Shown: piece by piece, positions 1 through 13,637 of the stretch
Numbering within the stretch: the stretch's first letter is position 1
Layout: every line of letters begins with the position of its first letter
Assembly (NCBI GenBank): GCA_947561395.2
Contig: OX387184.1
Location: 59,951,197-60,015,196, forward strand
Origin: Buxus sempervirens
Lineage: Eukaryota; Streptophyta; Magnoliopsida; Buxales; Buxaceae
DNA length: 64,000 bases
Reading direction: 5' to 3'
Notes under the pieces: model-generated
The model's database searches: none
The model's input: only the letters and a program-made list of their open reading frames with translations
What the model was told of the DNA's origin: nothing
Made by a program: the position numbers and the translations under genes

Positions 1-471
1 TGGAATGCTGATGTAAAGCTCGATCGTGGAATCCAAATAAATGAATGGTACTTCTCTGCCTTGCTGGAGAAGCCTATGACTTGAGTGAGGCAGGCAAGCT
101 CAAACAGCTGAATAGTGATGTCTCTGTTGACTTATGTCTGCACGACAATGTTCTTGAGCTTAGAAAGCTAAAGGGTGATGCCTCTCGACTTATTATCATT
201 CAGTAATTCCATACAATGAACAAAATGAATCCTAGTTTTCCTTGATCAAAACCTGTCTGCTGCAGATGAGTACTTACATCCTAACAATGTCAAGACTAAT
301 AGACAGAAGATCACTTGTTTAGCATAAATTTCTGCAATTTTACTTCAATTCTGATTTTTATAACTCATTATAGACACATCATAGAGTCTCAAGCCAATCG
401 AAAGATGAAAATAATACAACCCTTATGATATAAAATGTATAGATACCATGCAAAAATATAATATTTACTGT
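1..471 (-). other. 3' flank / 3' UTR of receptor kinase A
   Basis: No open gene is seen here. The stretch lies downstream of the stop codon of the minus-strand receptor kinase A. It is clearly homologous to the region below 14,570 next to kinase B: the blocks around 145-240 and 300-450 match about 13,485-13,575 and 14,400-14,540. It therefore belongs to the left end of duplication unit A, which may begin outside the window. Confidence 0.6.
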
Positions 472-3400
472 TCACTGTGGTTCTACACTGGAAGGTGGGT
501 AGCCACCACTGTATTCGACAAAGGCATCTTTGCCATAAGGATGGCGAAGACCGCCCCTATTTGAACCCTCGTAATTTGACGAGATGGATGCAGATGCAGA
601 ATTTGGGTTCGAGTCAGCAAGATGCATGATGCTCTCAATCTCTTTCACCACATCGCCCATCATAGGTCGGTCAGCTCCTGATTCTTGCACACAGCTCATT
701 GTTAGATCCACGAACTTCTCCAGTCCTTTGAGTGAAGTGCCTAATCCTATGGCAGGGTCAAGAAGCTCATGAAGACCATACAAATCCTTTTTAGTGTCCA
801 TCGCCGTCCTCACCTCTCTTACAATGTATTTTCCCCGTTCTATTGGCCTTCTGGCAGTAATCAATTCTAACATAAGGACTCCAAAGCTATAAACGTCACT
901 CTTCTCAGTCAACTGTTGGGTCATGTAGTACTCAGGATCCAAGTAGCCCTGTGCCAAAGGAAACTTTGTTTTTAAGAAAAACTGAGCAATATTGTAAGAT
1001 TGCCAATTGATTCAGACCTCTGTGCCTCAATGCTTCAATGTTTTCAAGCATATTCTGGTACTCTCTTAGGTTGTTAGTATGTACAAAGTCTTTTTTTTTT
1101 CTTTATAAAAATATAAGATATCCTGAAAGGGATGGGGTGGTGGTGCATTGAAGGGTGAGAAGCATACTCCAGCCTTAAAATCATGCATCCAATAGCAGCA
1201 TTGAAAACCTATACTGGTCAGGAGAATAAACATAAACTAGAAACTTCACAAAGAAACCTGTTATGCAGTTTCAAGATCCATGTAAATTGCCTTTGTATGG
1301 GGTCTTGATGGAATTTGTCGACTTGCAAGCATCATACAGACATGACACAAACAGAAAAGGGCTCGCAAAAAATCATTTTTTTCAAAATTTCTTGTCAAAC
1401 ACATTTTTGTGTCTTTATTGGGGTTAAAACAGAACAACCTATGAACAAAATAGACTAGATCTGGTCTATAGTTCATATATTTCTAAAAGAATATTGGGAA
1501 ATCACAATATCTTTAAATCAATACTAAATTAAGTACGTATTTTCTTTTCGTCTTTTGAAAAACTTAACTATATATATTTCTTTCTTCATGTTTTTATTTC
1601 ATCCATATTTTCCTGGGAGAAATAATCTATATAATATTAAAAGAATTCCATTGAAAAAGTCCTCACCATTGTCCCTTTGACTTGCGTTGTAACATGGCCC
1701 TTTCTATCATCACCTGCAAGCTTTGAGAGGCCAAAATCAGAAACTTTGGCATTTAATCGGTCATCTAGGAGGACGTTAGTTGACTTGATGTCTCTGTGTA
1801 TGATAGGTGGATTTGCCAGTTCATGCAAATATGCCAGACCTCTGGCAGAACCTAGGGCTACTCGAAGCCTCCTCATCCAATCCAATCGGACTCCTGACTT
1901 CCCTGCACAAATTATATACATATATGAACAAATAACTCAACATTTGCTTTCATAGTAATCAAATATAACAGAAATTTTCTTTCCGAAGAAAAATATCAAA
2001 CACCGGCTTATTGTACCACACTCGTATTCTTGTCAGATAAGCTAATTGACATCTACTGTTTTGTAATCAGGCTAGGAATTCATTAGATAGTAATTATAGT
2101 CCAGCTTAATTAGAGTGACCATCTTAGGAAAAATCTGACAAAAGGCAATGCAAATCTACGAGTATTCACTCAATAAATATCACAAGCATTTGATATATGA
2201 TCTTAATAATTCATACATAATAACCTCTAACGACTAGGACTAATTTTATCAGGAGTCAACTCATTTTCTTTCAAATATCTACATGGTATGAAACTCAATC
2301 CTCATCGAGGTCATGTACATATGCTTTGTACATTTTATAATACTGTACATATTATACAAATTGTGTCATACATGTACTTTTTTCCTGAAAATAATAGGTA
2401 TATATGCTTGGAAAGATTTATACGAGACATTCTTATATGAAAAATTGTGATGAGGATGTCTCCCTCTGTTAAAAGATAAGATATATATGCTTGAAAAGAT
2501 GTAAACAATAAAATATTTGTATGCATAAATTTAAGGTCGATTTTATTAATAAAAATGCATTAAGAATTAATATGTACCAGAATAACATAAATGAGGATAT
2601 AAGTACATTATAACACATTGAGACGACATGAGAAATACTACTGCTAAGGTTGGGATGAGAATTTATTTCACAAGTACGGAAAAAGTCAAGTACCTGAAAG
2701 ACTGTCCCTTAAAGTACCATTTGGAACGTATTCATAAACCAACATTTGTTCGCCTTTCTCGAAACAAAAGCCCATAAGGCTCACAAGGTTTTTATGATGA
2801 ACTCTAGACAGCAGCTCAATTTCATTTTTGAATTCAACATCACCTTGCAGAGATCCCTTGTGAGCTCTTTTGATGGCAACCAGTTCCCCAGTGGCAAGGG
2901 TTCCTTGGTAAACCTGTAATATTACCATTATTAAAAGCTTAAAAACATTCATATCCAGAGAGGATATTGTAATATAGGAAACATGATTTGACCTTCCCAT
3001 AGCCCCCAGATCCAATGTCATTGAGTTCTGAGAAATTATTGGTGCATTTCTTAAGTTCTTCAAAAGAGAACCATCTAGAACCTTTTAACTGGGGAATGCT
3101 GCCACTACTGGGATCCCATGATGCTATATTGATACAAGGTGGAAGTAGTGATAAGAATAAACATCAGGAAAAAATATAAAAGAAATAAGGAAATGAAAGA
3201 AACAAATCGAAGCATAAAGAGAAGCAAATGATTAGAAGGAAAAACAGAGAATTTTTTTAGGTTGAATCATGGCCTTACTGAAAGCTTTGTTTTCCTTGGT
3301 AGCAGTTTTTGCTATGCTCTTTTGACGAAAAGAATAAATTCCTGCACAAATTAATAATAGTACAAGTACACCTCCACCGGCTGTTGCTCCAATGATAATG

Positions 3401-4646
3401 CCAATACTTGGTGATTTCTTTGATTTCACAGTTGCTTCTAATGATTACAGTATAGAAAATTACACATCAGTAAGACATGATCAATGTTATGAGAAAGTTT
3501 CTGAACTGGTTTGGGCTGAACTCACAATTACCTGCAAAATTCTGATATTCTAAGGCAATGAAAAAAAATGGCCCAAAGTTTTTGGGGGGCTTGAAGGTTT
3601 GGTTACTGAGCATAAATCCAATCCTTGAAACCTCCAAGCGATTGAAAATTTCTTTGCCCAAGGGAAAGACTTGCAGACTCAATTCAAGGTAGTCATCTGA
3701 ATCTTTTGTTGGATTACTCAGAGAAACAGAATCCACAAGAAGTTCATAAGTTTGAAAAGAAAGCATCAGTTTCTTTTCAAAAGCAATATAGTACGATGCG
3801 TTTCCCAAGTCCGAGAAGGAAGGAGCTCTGAAAAATAAGGTGCCCGTGTATGGGTATGAACATTTACAGTTGGGACTGGCCTTCTGATCTGAAAGACATA
3901 GATCAGGGAGGCAATTGTTCACTGCAGTTGAATATGGTGGAGTTGATAGTTGGGAACCCAAGCAGTATTTGTCTCTCCCTTCTTTCTGATCACAAACTGG
4001 ATTACCTGTAAGACTACAGAAATGAGGGGGGAAAGGGTGTGAGATTGTGAAATTCTGAATAGAGGAAAATAAATGATTTCAGCCAATAGAGCTGTAAGGA
4101 CCAGATTTTTAAATTTCTAATTCAATAGAACAACTGGACAGATGATCCTTCACAACATTTATGAATAGCTAGGTGAAAATAACTGAACTGGGCTTACATT
4201 AGCTTCTTAATGTATCCACCTCTTTCCACAAAACCAGAAATGTAATTACTTTGCAAATCAATAAGTTGTAGTTGACTGCTATATTCATTGCCAATGTCCA
4301 AGGTGCCATTAAGCTTGTTGTTCCTTAGATTCCTGTCACCACATTTTCAAACCGTCATGCTCAATTAACCTGTAGTAATTATGAGGATATACAGATATTC
4401 TTCCTAATTTGAAATTTCAGTCTATAAAATGCATATTTCACTTGGCTTATCTGTTACTAGATTTTATATTGAATACAGTAGTACTTCATCTGCAGCTAAT
4501 ACTTACACACTCTGTAATTGCGGGATACTGAAGAGGCTCATTGGAACTGATCCTTGAAGTTCTGTCTTTTCCATCCTCCTTCAAAGACATGTTTAATAAA
4601 ATATAATAAAACTATAGCATCATTTATAAGAATATAACACATGAGC

Positions 4647-4716
<70 letters not shown>

Positions 4717-5006
4717 CATACAATGTGGTCAATGACTGTAGGTTTGAAACCCAAGGAGGAAAATCTGATGCTTCAAAAGTATTATTGCTCAACTCCCTAC
4801 ATGGTACATATCACAATAAGTTATGTAAGACTAAGGACTACAAATTTATATACACAATAACAAACTAATGGGTGTCCCTTCCGGCAAATGTCTAACAACT
4901 GTAATAAGTTTTCTTTTGGAAAAGGTGACTATTAAACACTTTCTTTCAATAAATCTAACTAGAAGTTGTTTTCCTACTTGATAATATTACACAATTATTT
5001 CAGTAG

Positions 5007-5037
<31 letters not shown>

Positions 5038-8000
5038 TTCTCTACTTACAAATAGTTGAGAATGTTCATGCCAGTTAGATTGGGCATAGGACCAGAAAGT
5101 TGATTATTGGATAAAAACCTGGAAATGGGAAATTCAGAAACATCAACTTGTAAGCTATAAACTTCAGTAAACAACAATTCTTCCACAAATCAAGTGCTAA
5201 TGCTTGGTACAGTATTTCTTGTTTTGGTACTTACAACTCAGTAACACTTGTAAGTTTGTCGAAGTTTGAAGGCACTGATCCATTTAACATATTCCGATCA
5301 AGGCGCCTGTTGCAAATTTGAAACCATCAAGTAATAAACTCAAGAGCTTCACAAAAACTCACGGGTGAGAAGTACTCACAGAACCTCCAGAGTTTTTACA
5401 AGTCCCAGAGTAGAAGGGATGTCCCCAGTGAGCTTGTTGCCATCAAAAAGCCTGCATAGTTTTACCAGTTGGCATAATATGGATAAAAGATTGTTTCCAC
5501 TCATACTTATCCGGTCATTATCAGATTCAAAGATGATTTGATATTTTCAGTTTAATGTCATCTAGAAATTACAATACATCACTATCAGATCACTATAAGG
5601 CCCACAAAAATATTTGTACAATACTGTGAACCTGATCCTACAATCCTATAATGTTTTCTATTATTTAATGATAGGATGATTTTCATATTTATTTGGTAAT
5701 CAGAAGACAAAATGCACTAATTGACGAAGCCTTATCGTTCTTCAATTGACAAGTGTAAGCTTTCAACGTTTCAAAAAGTCTAAAACTATAATAGTATTAG
5801 ATGTGCATTTCATAATTTTAGACATAATATACACTTAAGCAAACAAATTACTCATGAAAATAAATGTCATTTTCTTCTTTCATCTTTTCGCCACCCCCAC
5901 CTCCCAATGGCAGAAAATAATTGCACAACCATCTACAACAGACCCAGTCACTAAAATCAAGAAACAACTGAATCAGTAAACAGTAAATTCAAAGGAACTT
6001 ACACATGTATCACAACCATGTTTGCACTGAAAAGTTTAGGTGGGATGCTACCAGAGAGCTGATTTTTCCCGAAATGACTGTAAAACAGAGGAAAATATAT
6101 TATGTTTCTGTAACTGAAAAAAGACAACAATTGATTCCAAAAGCAGAAGATAAAGTGTGAACATACAAGTGTTTGGTATGAATTAGCATATCCAGACCAG
6201 ATTTATCCCCACTAGAGACTGGAATGCTCCCAGAAAGTTTGTTGTCAGCTAAATCTAGCCAGTATAGATTAGATAGATTCCCAATGGAAGGAGGTATCGG
6301 GCCAGAGAAACTGTTTGAGTTAAGAGATCTGCAGGGAATAAAAATTAGAAATTTCAGCAAAATTGGCCAAGATATGAACCAAACTACTTTCCTAGAAATT
6401 AGAGATAATATGTGAAAGAGAATTAAGAAGATAAAACTTTTCAGCAAAAATGGACAAGATATGAAACAAACTACTTTCCTAGAAATTAGAGATAATAGGT
6501 GAAAGAGAATTAAGAAGATAAAACTTTTGACTTCAAACATTGCCATAATTTAAGTGTCATGCAAGGGAAAAATGAGGGAACTTTCAATGGGAAACGTCAG
6601 GAAGCCCAAGATGCAGTTGTGTCTTGACAACTTTCCTCATAATTTTATTCCAAGAGAGATTGAGTTGTTTAAAACCTTCCACATTTGATATTTAAAAAGA
6701 AAAGAAAAAAAGAAAATGTGGCATCTTGCACTTCTACGCAAAAGAATTGTCTCAAAATTCAAATCCTTACAAAGTGTATAGCTGCTTTAGAGATCCTATT
6801 GTGTCCGGAATCGGACCAGAGAAGCTGCACCCAACCAGGATCCTGGAATGTAATAAAAAAAATAAGAAAAAGGTATTAAGTGTGTGTGTGTGAGGGAGGG
6901 AGGGAGCGGGGGGGAGGAGAGAGAGAGAGGAGAAGAAGAAGAAAGAAAGAAAGAAAAGAAACAATTGGTTAGGAATAGTATAGTATTCTAATAAAGTTAA
7001 TTTTTAATCGGCTACCCTTCACTATCCATCAAGATTTTCTTACAGGGTTGTCAGCTTCTGCAAATTCCCTATTGACGGTGGAAGGGGTCCTGTGAGGCCT
7101 TTGTTGAAAGATAAGTCCCTGGAGGGATAAATTAATGATCAGAAATGAAACTGCACAAATAATAATATTGATAATGATGATGAGGATGATGATGATAAAA
7201 ACAATAAGAAGAAGGATAGCAGCAGCAGCTGCTGCTGCAATAGAGATTGCATCCATGTCAATGTTAACAGATTGTATTTCGTAAATGTAATTTTCTTTTA
7301 TGTGTAAATTGTATAATGGAAAGTTGTGAACCACGTCATCCTTCAAAAGAGAAAATATCAAGTGCAACCAGACCACTTACAAAGTCCGTAACTCTGAGAG
7401 GGACTGTATGTCACCAGACAGCTGACCCTTCAGCCCCATTGTCGATAATGTTCTGAAATTGAAATCAGATTGAAATAACTCCCAAAATCTGTCTACATTT
7501 AGAAACTATATATAAGCATAAAAACATTCTTAAGGAAAATTACATGGAGGTCACACGAGAATTAGTGCATTGAATTCCTTGCCAACTGTTCCCACAAGGA
7601 TCCGCACCTTCCCAATCTGGTGGTGTGTTCTGCCAAAGAGTCTTCAAAGAATGCAGAACAGCAACTATACCAAGAAAAGCAATAGTGTTCTCGATAATCT
7701 ATTTTCTTGTCTTCTTTAAATGAAAATTAAATTTTCTGTAAAAAAAAAAAAAATCTTAAATCCATTTCAGGTATATGCAATAATTCAAAACAAAGGAAGG
7801 TAGAAGACGGGAAAAAGAAAAGGAAATTCCGGCAGATAGGTTGGTAGGTTGGTGTTCTTCTTGCCGGGGTGTTTGAGTTTTGTGTGTTGGTGTAGCAGGA
7901 TGAAGAGGGGAGAAGAATTGGCATAGGCAGGTTTTGACTGTGTGAGTAGCCAGTGGAGCTTGCAAAATCCCTTGCCTTAATAGTTTTGGTAAACCTTAAC

Positions 8001-11000
8001 AGTCACTGAAAGAATCCATGTTTGATAGCTGACCATCACTCTCAAAAGTTAACTCATTTTCTCTAGTATTAAGACACCTATTTCAAAGAAAAACCATGTC
8101 ATGGACAAATCGTTACTGTTTTAGCATACCAGGAACTTCTCCTGAGCCAGATTAGTTAAACTCAGAGATCAAACTAATGATTACATGCTATAGGCCACCT
8201 GACAGATGTGATCCTTTCTTACCCGGATGGATTTATGAAAGGATTCTAACATAAACACTAGGATAGTGCAGTTATGATAATTATAAACTACATATATTCA
8301 ATCTATAATTTCAAGATGTATTAGCCATCAATTGTGTACAGAAACACTAGATATTAAAAGTTAAATGATAATTTCTGATAGAATAAATATCAGTGTTTCG
8401 CAGATATGAACTGATACTTATCAACTGGAAATACTATCTTGTTTTGTATTCACAGGAAGGTCAAAAGAAGCTATTTCAGTCAATCAAAGAAGATCACTTG
8501 CAATCTTCTCATCTATCTAGGGAAGGAAAATAATAATGAAAATCGATTTACCAATCCTTGACAAACAAAAAAGATCCAAGACCCATAAAACAGACTTCAA
8601 GAATGTTTGCATAAAATGCAAAGGGAGCACCAGTCAATGCTAATATCACTGAAATTCTGATAAAAATAACTAAACACAGATATGCCTGAATGCTTCAACT
8701 CATTGGTCTAACAAAAACCATATGTCAAACAAATATAATTCCAAACCAAGAGCCTGTGAAACCTTGGGCTATGTTCCTACTCCTGCTCCTCATGAATCCC
8801 TAGTCAAGTGTTCCGCTATATCCAGTTCAGCAAAGATTTGACTCCTTTTATCTTCTAAAATTATAAAATATTGGATGGAAAATTGATCTTCATATATCTT
8901 CTCATCATTCCTTCTAATATTCATGTAATTATAAGGACAAATTCTAGCCGGTATGGGAAAAAATAGTACTCTCTCTCTCTCTCTTTTTATAAATCGTAAA
9001 GAGGAATATATTAATAAAGAAGAAAACTAGTAACGAATGTCAATATGACCACCCATGGGATGTTGATGGTATAAGCAAAAATAAAACAGAAAACCACCAT
9101 TCTTCTGCTTAGATGTCCAACACTACAGCAGACGATGTCCCCATCTTCATTTTAGATGTTAGAAGAAAAATAATTGAAAAATAATTCTCGGATCAAAATC
9201 ACCTTCTTTTGTTGTTTAAGGGGCTGTTTGGAAATGTTTTTTCAAAAAAAAAATTCTAAAAACCAATCTTTTCAAATTGTTATTGTGTTTTTCGAACTAG
9301 TGTTATTTTATTTTTTATCAGTAAATAAGGACTTCTATTAAAAGAGGAAGCAACATTACAGAACATGCTCAAACCAAGCAGAACAATAGAAATTAAAAAA
9401 GAAAAACGGCAAAGGGGGAGAACCCTCCAATCAAAACGGAGCAAACCGGGAACAGAAGGAGAGCAGGCCAAACGTAAGGCGGAAGAGAGAAGGACCAGAA
9501 CAGGGAAAAGACAGCCTTAAACAAGCATATTCTCGTGGGGGACACATACGGATATATCAGTCCCACAAGCCCCGCAGTTGATAGATCTAGGCACTCTTAG
9601 AAACAAGGTGTTCATTTCAACAGCTAAAGACCTGGACTTAAGGATAAATGTGGCAATCACCATGAGCCTTGGACCTCCATAGTCATCTATTGCAAGATTG
9701 AGGTGCGAGCCTTACACTACAAGTCCAAAACACCCTTTATCTTTCACTATCTCCAAAACTTTTAGACGTGCAAGCAGTTCTGTCTTGATAGAACTAATTT
9801 CCCCCATAGGCCTAGAAAACCCTGTAGTAATACAGCCCTTGGCATCTCTAAAAGTCCCTTCCATCCCCATGGGACTGGGTTTTACCGTTGAACTACCATC
9901 AAAATTCAATTTGACGGAACCAATAGGAGTCCATCCAACTGCTACCAAAGATGAAGACTGATTGGGGTATCACACCACCTTCCAGCTTCAAAAAATGTTT
10001 GATATAGATATGCCTCTAAACTTTGTTTATTTGCTATTTGCTATCTGTGGGGTTTTAGACATTTTGTAGGAGGTTCAGCTCTATGAGGATGGGCATGTAG
10101 AGGGAGTTGGGTGGTGACTGTTACCCCTTATAGGGGTGCTACGTTGTACTAATTTCCTCCTCTTTCTATATATATAATCTTCATTATTGATCAAAAAATA
10201 TATATGCCTCTAAACTCTGGTAAACAGGAGGCCCAAGAAGCTACATAGATACTAATGTCTTGAATTATCCTTCCAAAATTAGAGCTTCTTTCCTAAAAAA
10301 ATTCTCTTGTCTCTCTCTAACCAGATGTGCCATACTATGGCATGAAAAAAAGAGGTAAAAAGCGTACAACCTCTCTTTCCCAACCCAAGGAATCTCTACT
10401 GTGAAAACAATAGCAACCACGGGCCTTGCATCACCCAACGAAGGCCAAATCAATAAATGCGCTTAGTAAATCTAAAAATTACAATCTAAAATATGGTGAA
10501 GACATATCCGAACCAGTACTTTGCCCTCATCTCCAACAATCATCATCATTGGGAAAATTGTAACAGAACAAGTATTACATCAACTTATCAATGTATTTAT
10601 AGCGTCTTTGAAATGCTAATAGATGGAATATAGAAGAAAGTCCCATTAGTTCATTACTTTTTATTAATGAAGCAAGCATCTGTTTTTGAATCTTTGAAAC
10701 TCCCCTTATATTCTTTCCATTAATCATTCCTCATATGAGGACAGTTATAATATCACAGTCAAAGAAATTTCATGCTTCCAAACATCTATATGTTGTACTC
10801 TTGAAGAAACTACTGATTTCAGATGGAACAGCCAACTCTGACATGAAAGTGCTCACAGCAGGTGTTCCAAATAGTTAAGTCAACTAATACTTACCAAGTA
10901 CAAATCCCATCCAACATGGTACTCAAAAAAGGTGTTTCAATCAATTAAAAACATGATTTCGAATCAACACATCTAGATAGTAACAAATCAATCTGTTAAT

Positions 11001-11160
11001 CATGCAAAAATAGTGGATAAACAAAAAAACGATTCTTAACGAGGAAAATCATGCTTCAATAGAATGATTGCATACCATCCTGAGGATTCGTAAATGCCAT
11101 TGTAACCGAAATCCTGATGCAAAATAACAGAAGCAAACATGGCTGGATGCTGTGGCCCAT
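472..11160 (-). CDS. LRR receptor-like kinase A (LRR-VIII-1, HPCA1/At5g49760-like)
   Basis: Plasma-membrane receptor kinase of about 950 residues in 19 exons. Exon 1 (11076..11160) starts at ATG 11160 and encodes a hydrophobic signal peptide ([19 protein letters not shown]). Its phase joins the LRR N-cap exon ending near 7543 ([15 protein letters not shown]). One-repeat LRR exons of about 72 bp follow down to 4507. Then come the extracellular Cys-bearing domain (4198..4332, 3532..4013, with the family signature [11 protein letters not shown]), the transmembrane exon (3279..3437) and kinase exons 2993..3123, 2694..2913, 1667..1902 and 472..948. The glycine loop ([11 protein letters not shown]), VAIK lysine, [11 protein letters not shown] and the C-terminal VEPQ are all present, so it should be an active kinase. 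The group includes the Arabidopsis H2O2 sensor HPCA1; that this copy has the same role is inference. Intron 1 (3.4 kb) holds LINE debris. Confidence 0.88.
4649..4714. repeat. (GA)n microsatellite in a kinase A intron
   Basis: About 33 uninterrupted GA units lie 8 bp downstream (minus strand) of the exon ending at 4722. A shorter (GA)n run sits at the same place in the paralogue (about 19023-19057), so the tract predates the duplication. Confidence 0.95.
6355..6528. repeat. Two-copy tandem repeat, period about 87 bp
   Basis: Two near-identical direct copies start at 6355 and 6442 in a kinase A intron. The paralogous intron of kinase B has only one such block, so this is a local duplication after the segmental event. 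Confidence 0.8.
8590..8830 (-). pseudogene. Relic duplicate of the kinase A first exon
   Basis: Read on the minus strand, this stretch of intron 1 resembles the true signal-peptide exon and its upstream region at 11,076-11,290. It shares the RISV stretch, a run of hydrophobic codons, and the same upstream block ending in a CATGAGGAGC motif. Its putative ATG is followed at codon 3 by a stop, and no donor is preserved. An equivalent decayed copy lies in unit B near 23,060-23,210. The first exon was therefore probably duplicated before the whole unit was, and one copy decayed in both lineages. Confidence 0.6.
9290..10490 (-). mobile_element. L1-type LINE 3' part with RNase H domain (kinase A intron 1)
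   Basis: On the minus strand a zf-RVT-like segment (around 10,265-10,450, HAIVWHIW-like) is followed by an RNase H-like segment at 9712..9948 ([20 protein letters not shown]). A 3' tail follows near 9300. This order is typical of plant L1 elements that carry RNase H. The element is broken by stops and 5'-truncated. Unit B lacks it at the matching place, so it inserted after the segmental duplication. Confidence 0.65.
10023..10201 (+). mobile_element. Short retroposed L1 3' end with 15-bp target-site duplication
   Basis: An exact 15-bp direct repeat, ATATGCCTCTAAACT, flanks the segment at 10008..10022 and 10202..10216. The inserted 179 bp ends in ATTGATCAAAAAAT, a typical plant L1 3' terminus on the plus strand. 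It is nested inside the minus-strand L1, so it is younger than that element. Confidence 0.8.
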
Positions 11161-11838
11161 TGTTCAAACACAGTCAAAACATCAACTAGATAACAATTCC
11201 AAACCAAATACTAAGAAAACCGAGCTCTTGCTCTTGCTCTTGTTCTTGCTCCAGCTCCTCATGAATCCTTACCAATCATTTACTTTGACTCAGTCAGTTC
11301 ATCCAAATCTCCCACTCTTCTTCTCATTCACAAATTTCTTCAGCCACTCCTATCCTACTGTGTAAAAAGATCTGGAAGGAAATTGGACTTGTTCGTTCTT
11401 ATTCCTATTGACTAACAAGATAATGATAATGACTCCTTGTTGGAAGTCTTTAATCACTTAATTCTTTTTCTTTTTTTCTTTTTTTTTATTTCTGCTTGCA
11501 ACCAAGTCAATTGTTTGAAAACCCATCTATATTTCTTTGACTTTCCCTTAATCCCAATAAAAAACCAACCATAAGAATAATGATTCTCCAATCAAAACCT
11601 TTAGAGTTTGTTGTTCAGAATACTTTAAATCAAGTGATTATTAAGGAATATTAAAGATAAGATCTGCACAATTCACAGGTCATATTAGGTGAAGAATTGC
11701 TGTCATGCCAATTGGCAATTATCATCAGGAAACATTTATGAGCCTATCAAATACTTGATGAGGAAGATCCAGATAGGATCCTCTGTTAGTTAACTTGAGA
11801 CCAATCATACCTCGCCACGCCAACTGAAGTTCACATCA
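11161..11838. promoter_or_regulatory. Shared upstream region between kinase A and CLD1 fragment A
   Basis: This is the spacer between the divergent start of kinase A (11160) and the CLD1 first-exon remnant. It aligns with 25,109-25,840 in unit B, the space between kinase B and the functional CLD1. It presumably served as a bidirectional promoter. Because the CLD1 side is dead in unit A, only the kinase side can still be under selection here. Confidence 0.5.
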
Positions 11839-11974
11839 TTGCCGCGTTGGATTTCAGATTTAGTCATGTGGGTATATGTAATGTCATTGGTTTCAGGTGA
11901 ATCAAAAGAAAATCATAACCGGAGACGAGAGGGATTGAGGCTGCGATTGCTAATTCTTGATCCTAGACTGTTCT

Positions 11975-12221
11975 ACTCAGTGTCACTGCTTCCATCACGT
12001 CACCTTCATCTGCGTCAGGGCTTCACATGAAGGTCCCACCACAATCATCATCGACGCTTGGAACTGCAATAGATGGCAATGGAGGGGCCACGTGATCAAC
12101 TACTTCGCTATGTATCGTCAGCTTCATGGACGGAGTTCCGGCGACGCTTCTCCTCCAACTCTGCTACTCCTTAACGGATTTGGGGGTTCCATCGCTTGCT
12201 GGCGCACGTTAATGGATAAAA
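11975..12221 (+). pseudogene. CLD1 first-exon fragment (truncated duplicate)
   Basis: The stretch matches exon 1 of the complete gene at 25843..26234. The segments RWQWRGHVINYF, LLLLNGFGGSIACWR and the upstream transit-peptide region are recognisable. The N-terminal part carries deletions and frame changes, and the oxyanion-loop motif HGFG has become NGFG. No further exons follow: homology ends just past the exon 1 donor position. The AAAAACCAAATAATGG block after the break occurs twice, about 51 bp apart. It is a non-functional piece left by the segmental duplication, whose right end falls here. Confidence 0.8.
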
Positions 12222-13480
12222 ACCAAATAATGGATAATTTCTTCATTCATCGGAGTTTAGAGGAAAAAAACCAAATAATGGATAATTTCTATGCCAACCC
12301 CTATGCTTTGCTATTTTATAAATCTTACTCGTCCAGGCATGTGTTTTCTTTTTGAGCCTTTTGCATCAATTTCCCTATATTATTATGTATTTGCATTTTG
12401 TATCCTCTTATTTTAGTATTTATAAAATTTATACTCACCATTTAATATAATCGTCATGGCCGTACCCTTAACATTGAGTTCTGTTAACTTTTGTTATTTG
12501 TTCTTATTAAATTACTAAAATAAACTTCTATAATACAAAAATTTATTAAATAACTAAATGACTATATAATTAGCTAAGTTTCGATGAATAATTATTAATT
12601 GAGCAAATTAATTAATATCAATGACTTATGATTAGATGCATAAAACAAAATACAATAAAAGCACATAAATGAAAATATAAGATAAGATAGGTTGAAAATG
12701 CAAATATTTTTTACTATATAGAAAGTTATTTTAGTCATTTAATAAAAATAAACAATAAAAATTAACTACTTTAGCATTCCAGTGATTATACAAAATGGAG
12801 TTATATAAATATTTAAAATACGAAGATATAGATAAAAATATAGCATAATGTACTGATATGAATGCAAAGCCATTTCAATTTTAAGGAAAAAGACATTTTT
12901 AGACTCCTAAGGCTACAATTTTGGTTTGTTAATTGGTATGGTCTAAACTCTAAAGCTAAAACTAATAGAAAAACAAAACGTAAAAATTAAAAAGAGAGTT
13001 GAACCAAACCATTCAGCCTCTACTTGAACCAAACCAAACCACATGTAGAAATTTGGTTTTGGTCCAATTTAGGGTTAAACCTAAAATTTCATTTTGGTTT
13101 TGTTTTTTGATTTGATTCTTTGCTAGGGGTCGCATGCTCAATGCCACATATGCACACTTAAACCCTTACATAGATTGTTATATGAGTCATGGATGGACAC
13201 TTACTAAAATCACAGTGTTCAAAGGGAGTTGTATGTGTCTAGTTTTTTAGTGCAATGGGAGACTAAAAAATTTTCAAAGAATAATTTATAGGTAAACCCA
13301 GAATCTTTTAGGTTCGTTTTATAGTAATATGAATGAATGATTTAGTTTGATTAAAATTTTCCTGCCAAATTGACCAAATTATACCCCAACTTAATATGAC
13401 TTCAGTGTAACCGTAGGTCAATTTGGAATAGGGAAACAAAGTAAAATCTGGAAGTCAACCACTTAATTGAAACAAAATAA
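12222..13480. other. AT-rich spacer between duplication units
   Basis: No coding region is recognised. The DNA is very AT-rich with many short stop-filled frames, and is unlike either duplication unit. It probably consists of old transposon debris, which I cannot assign. Confidence 0.5.
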
Positions 13481-13637
13481 ATGTTATTGAGCTTAGAAAG
13501 CCGAAGGGTGTTGGCTCTCTTGACTTATTCTTCATTCTCCAATAACTCCACACAATGAATGAAATAAATCCCGGTTTTCCTTGAAAGGTATACATCTGTT
13601 GTTGCTGACAAGATAATATACAGCAGCAATAGATTAT

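Noticed and set aside
4538-4868. Open frames of Leu-Ser or Arg-Glu repeats on both strands
   Set aside because: They are translations of the (GA)n microsatellite in an intron.
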